Source: an uncultured Candidatus Saccharibacteria bacterium (GTDB taxonomy: Bacteria; Patescibacteriota; Saccharimonadia; Saccharimonadales; Saccharimonadaceae). Taken from it: a stretch of 36,747 nucleotides of DNA. Within the stretch, counting starts at the first letter, position 1. Each line of letters opens with the position of its first letter. The DNA is taken from the NCBI GenBank assembly GCA_946186455.1, contig CAMHNK010000006.1:1-36747 (forward strand). Reading direction: 5' to 3'. The position numbers were made by a program, and so were the translations under genes. The notes under the pieces were generated by a model that made no database searches, had not been told where the DNA came from, and saw nothing but the letters and a program-made list of their open reading frames with translations. Shown here in pieces: positions 34,837-36,747 of this stretch.

Positions 34837-36664
34837 AAGGATGATGTCACCAGCAGAAATCGCAGCGCAAGCCGAAGCGATGGAAGCGGCCGAAATTCAG
34901 CGTGCATTTGAGCAGGGTACGAATACATTACGCGATTTGATTTCGCCAAGTGCGATTGAAATTCATTCGGATTACTTTAGGCTCGGTACGAAATACGGTA
35001 GGACTATGTATGTCTATGGTTACCCACGTTCGCTTTATACAGGTTGGATTTCGCCGATTATTAATATCGACGAAGTGCTCGATGTGTCGATGTATATTTA
35101 TCCAGTGGAATCACAAGTGGTGATGAAGAACCTCCGTACGAAAGTGACACAGCTCGAAGCATCGATGAGTCTCAATATGGAAAAAGGTCGCGTGCGTGAT
35201 CCAGAACTCGAAGCTGCAATTAATGATGCTGAGGAACTCCGTGACCAACTCCAGGTCGGTGCCGAAAGATTCTTCCGTTTTGGTCTTTATGTGACGCTCT
35301 GGGCGGATTCACTTGATGAATTAAAGTTTATTCAGCAAAAGATTGAAACGATTTTTGGCCAGCAGATGATTTTCTCAAAAGTGGCAAATTCACAACAGGA
35401 GCAGGGCTTAAACTCCATCATGCCGCAATGTATGGATCAACTCCAGATTCGCCGCAACATGAATACGGGTGCAATTTCAACTTCATTCCCATTCACGTCT
35501 GCCGACCTCACGCAGGATAAAGGTATTCTTTACGGCATTAACATGCATAATAACGGCCTCGTGATTTTCGACCGGTTCTCACTAGAAAATGCGAACATGG
35601 TGGTCTTTGCAAAGTCTGGTGCAGGTAAGTCGTTTACCGTGAAACTTGAAGCACTCCGTTCGATGATGGTGGGTGCCGAGATTCTGATTATCGACCCAGA
35701 AAATGAATACCAGAAACTCTGCGATGCGGTGGGTGGTTCATATATTCGTTTGTCCCTAAATTCAGATGTTCGTATTAACCCGTTTGATTTACCAAAGGTG
35801 GTAGATGCGGAAGATGCGAATGATGCACTAAGAGCTAATCTCGTGACACTGCATGGTCTATTTAGATTGATGCTCGGTGGTAACCAGGTATCGGGTGGGG
35901 GACAAGTGGTGCCGGCACTTACTGCCAATGAAGAAGCCGACCTTGACCAAGCACTGATTGATACGTATGCGAGAGCCGGTATTACCTCGGATCCGTTGAC
36001 ACATCAATCGACGCCGCCAACGATTTTGAATTTGTATGATACGCTTCTACACATGGAAGGAACTGGCCCGCAGTTGGCGCAACGTCTCCGTAAATACACG
36101 ACCGGTACGTTTGCAGGGATTTTCTCGCAGCAAAGTAACGTTGATATTAATAACCAAATGGTGGTGTTTAACATTCGTGACCTTGAGGATGAACTTCGCC
36201 CAGTCGCAATGTACATCGTGCTGTCGCACATTTGGAATATCGTAAGAGCACACCAGAAGAAACGCCTACTCATCGTGGATGAGGCCTGGCAGCTCATGAA
36301 ATATGATGATTCGGCAAACTTCCTCTTCTCACTCGCGAAGCGTGCACGTAAGTATTATCTAGGCCTAACGACGATTACGCAGGACGTGGAAGATTTCATG
36401 GGATCCAAGATGGGCCGTGCGATTGTGGCGAACTCTTCGATGCAGTTACTTTTGAAGCAGTCGTCTGCGGCAGTGGATGTTCTTTCGGACGTATTTAAGT
36501 TAACAGAAGAAGAGAAGCGTAGACTTTCGAACTTCCCGGTAGGGCAAGGGTTATTCTTTGCTGGGCAGAACCACGTACATATCCAGGTGATTGCGTCGGA
36601 GACCGAGGAAGGACTAATCACGACGAATCCAAATGCGAAACCACAAACCGGTCCGCAACAATAA
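34829..36664 (+). CDS. virB4: VirB4 family type IV secretion ATPase
   Basis: Walker A FAKSGAGKSFTVKLEALRSMMVGAEILIIDPENEY; Walker B RLLIVDEAWQLM; 'ARKYYLGLTTITQDVEDFM'. Confidence 0.92.
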   Translation: MAKRMMSPAEIAAQAEAMEAAEIQRAFEQGTNTLRDLISPSAIEIHSDYFRLGTKYGRTMYVYGYPRSLYTGWISPIINIDEVLDVSMYIYPVESQVVMKNLRTKVTQLEASMSLNMEKGRVRDPELEAAINDAEELRDQLQVGAERFFRFGLYVTLWADSLDELKFIQQKIETIFGQQMIFSKVANSQQEQGLNSIMPQCMDQLQIRRNMNTGAISTSFPFTSADLTQDKGILYGINMHNNGLVIFDRFSLENANMVVFAKSGAGKSFTVKLEALRSMMVGAEILIIDPENEYQKLCDAVGGSYIRLSLNSDVRINPFDLPKVVDAEDANDALRANLVTLHGLFRLMLGGNQVSGGGQVVPALTANEEADLDQALIDTYARAGITSDPLTHQSTPPTILNLYDTLLHMEGTGPQLAQRLRKYTTGTFAGIFSQQSNVDINNQMVVFNIRDLEDELRPVAMYIVLSHIWNIVRAHQKKRLLIVDEAWQLMKYDDSANFLFSLAKRARKYYLGLTTITQDVEDFMGSKMGRAIVANSSMQLLLKQSSAAVDVLSDVFKLTEEEKRRLSNFPVGQGLFFAGQNHVHIQVIASETEEGLITTNPNAKPQTGPQQ

Positions 36665-36686
36665 TATATATAATATATAGTAGTAT

Positions 36687-36713
36687 TTAGCACTCTTTAC
36701 ATTAAAGTGCTAA
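36687..36713. promoter_or_regulatory. Second CIRCE element (HrcA operator)
   Basis: TTAGCACTC-N9-AAGTGCTAA, one mismatch to consensus; -35-like TTTACA 36696-36701, -10 TACAAT 36719-36724. Confidence 0.92.
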
Positions 36714-36731
36714 TTTGCTACAATATAATAT

Positions 36732-36747
36732 ATGGCAAAACGTGATT
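36732..36747 (+). CDS. Start of a heat-shock gene, probably DnaJ (truncated by window end)
   Basis: Only MAKRD visible; DnaJ commonly begins MAKRDYYEVLG and the gene sits behind CIRCE. Confidence 0.45.

Noticed and set aside
33955-36664. Idea that the TraC-like gene and VirB4 are one frameshifted gene
   Set aside because: The VirB4 frame has its own plausible N-terminal region before the ATPase domain, and the 8-nt overlap is typical of translational coupling; a sequencing error cannot be fully excluded.
1-36747. CRISPR array, transposase, integrase or prophage genes
   Set aside because: None seen: no regularly spaced repeats, no DDE/tyrosine recombinase motifs, no phage structural genes.

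Overview
The window looks like the replication-origin region of a small-genome Patescibacteria, probably Candidatus Saccharibacteria/TM7. This placement is inferred from gene content and was not tested by search. It begins with a truncated dnaA on the minus strand (missed by the ORF track because it runs off the edge), then a minimal oriC, rpmH (also missed, 45 aa), rnpA, yidC and jag. Next comes an envelope block: an LCP phosphotransferase, a lysozyme-like protein with four lectin-like repeats, TagF-like, TagD-like and WecB/MnaA-like enzymes, a fused GT4-GT2 glycosyltransferase, a TagGH exporter, GT2, GtrA and GtrII. Housekeeping and stress genes follow (uvrA, a divergent ackA, a TylF-like methyltransferase, TetR, CIRCE-groES-groEL, tRNA-Ser(GCU), comF, hsp20). 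The right end is a type IV secretion-like module: three VirB2-like pilin genes carrying four repeat units, a giant VirB6-like protein, an extended PrgI, a TraC-like protein and VirB4. A second CIRCE precedes the first codons of a probable dnaJ. The most notable observations are: the pilin family expansion with a covalently fused tandem pilin; recurrent promoters whose -10 box sits 6-10 nt before the start codon, implying many leaderless mRNAs; a LexA-type repressor lacking the autocleavage domain; a 164-bp imperfect inverted repeat between jag and the LCP gene; and near absence of TGA stops (1 of 34).
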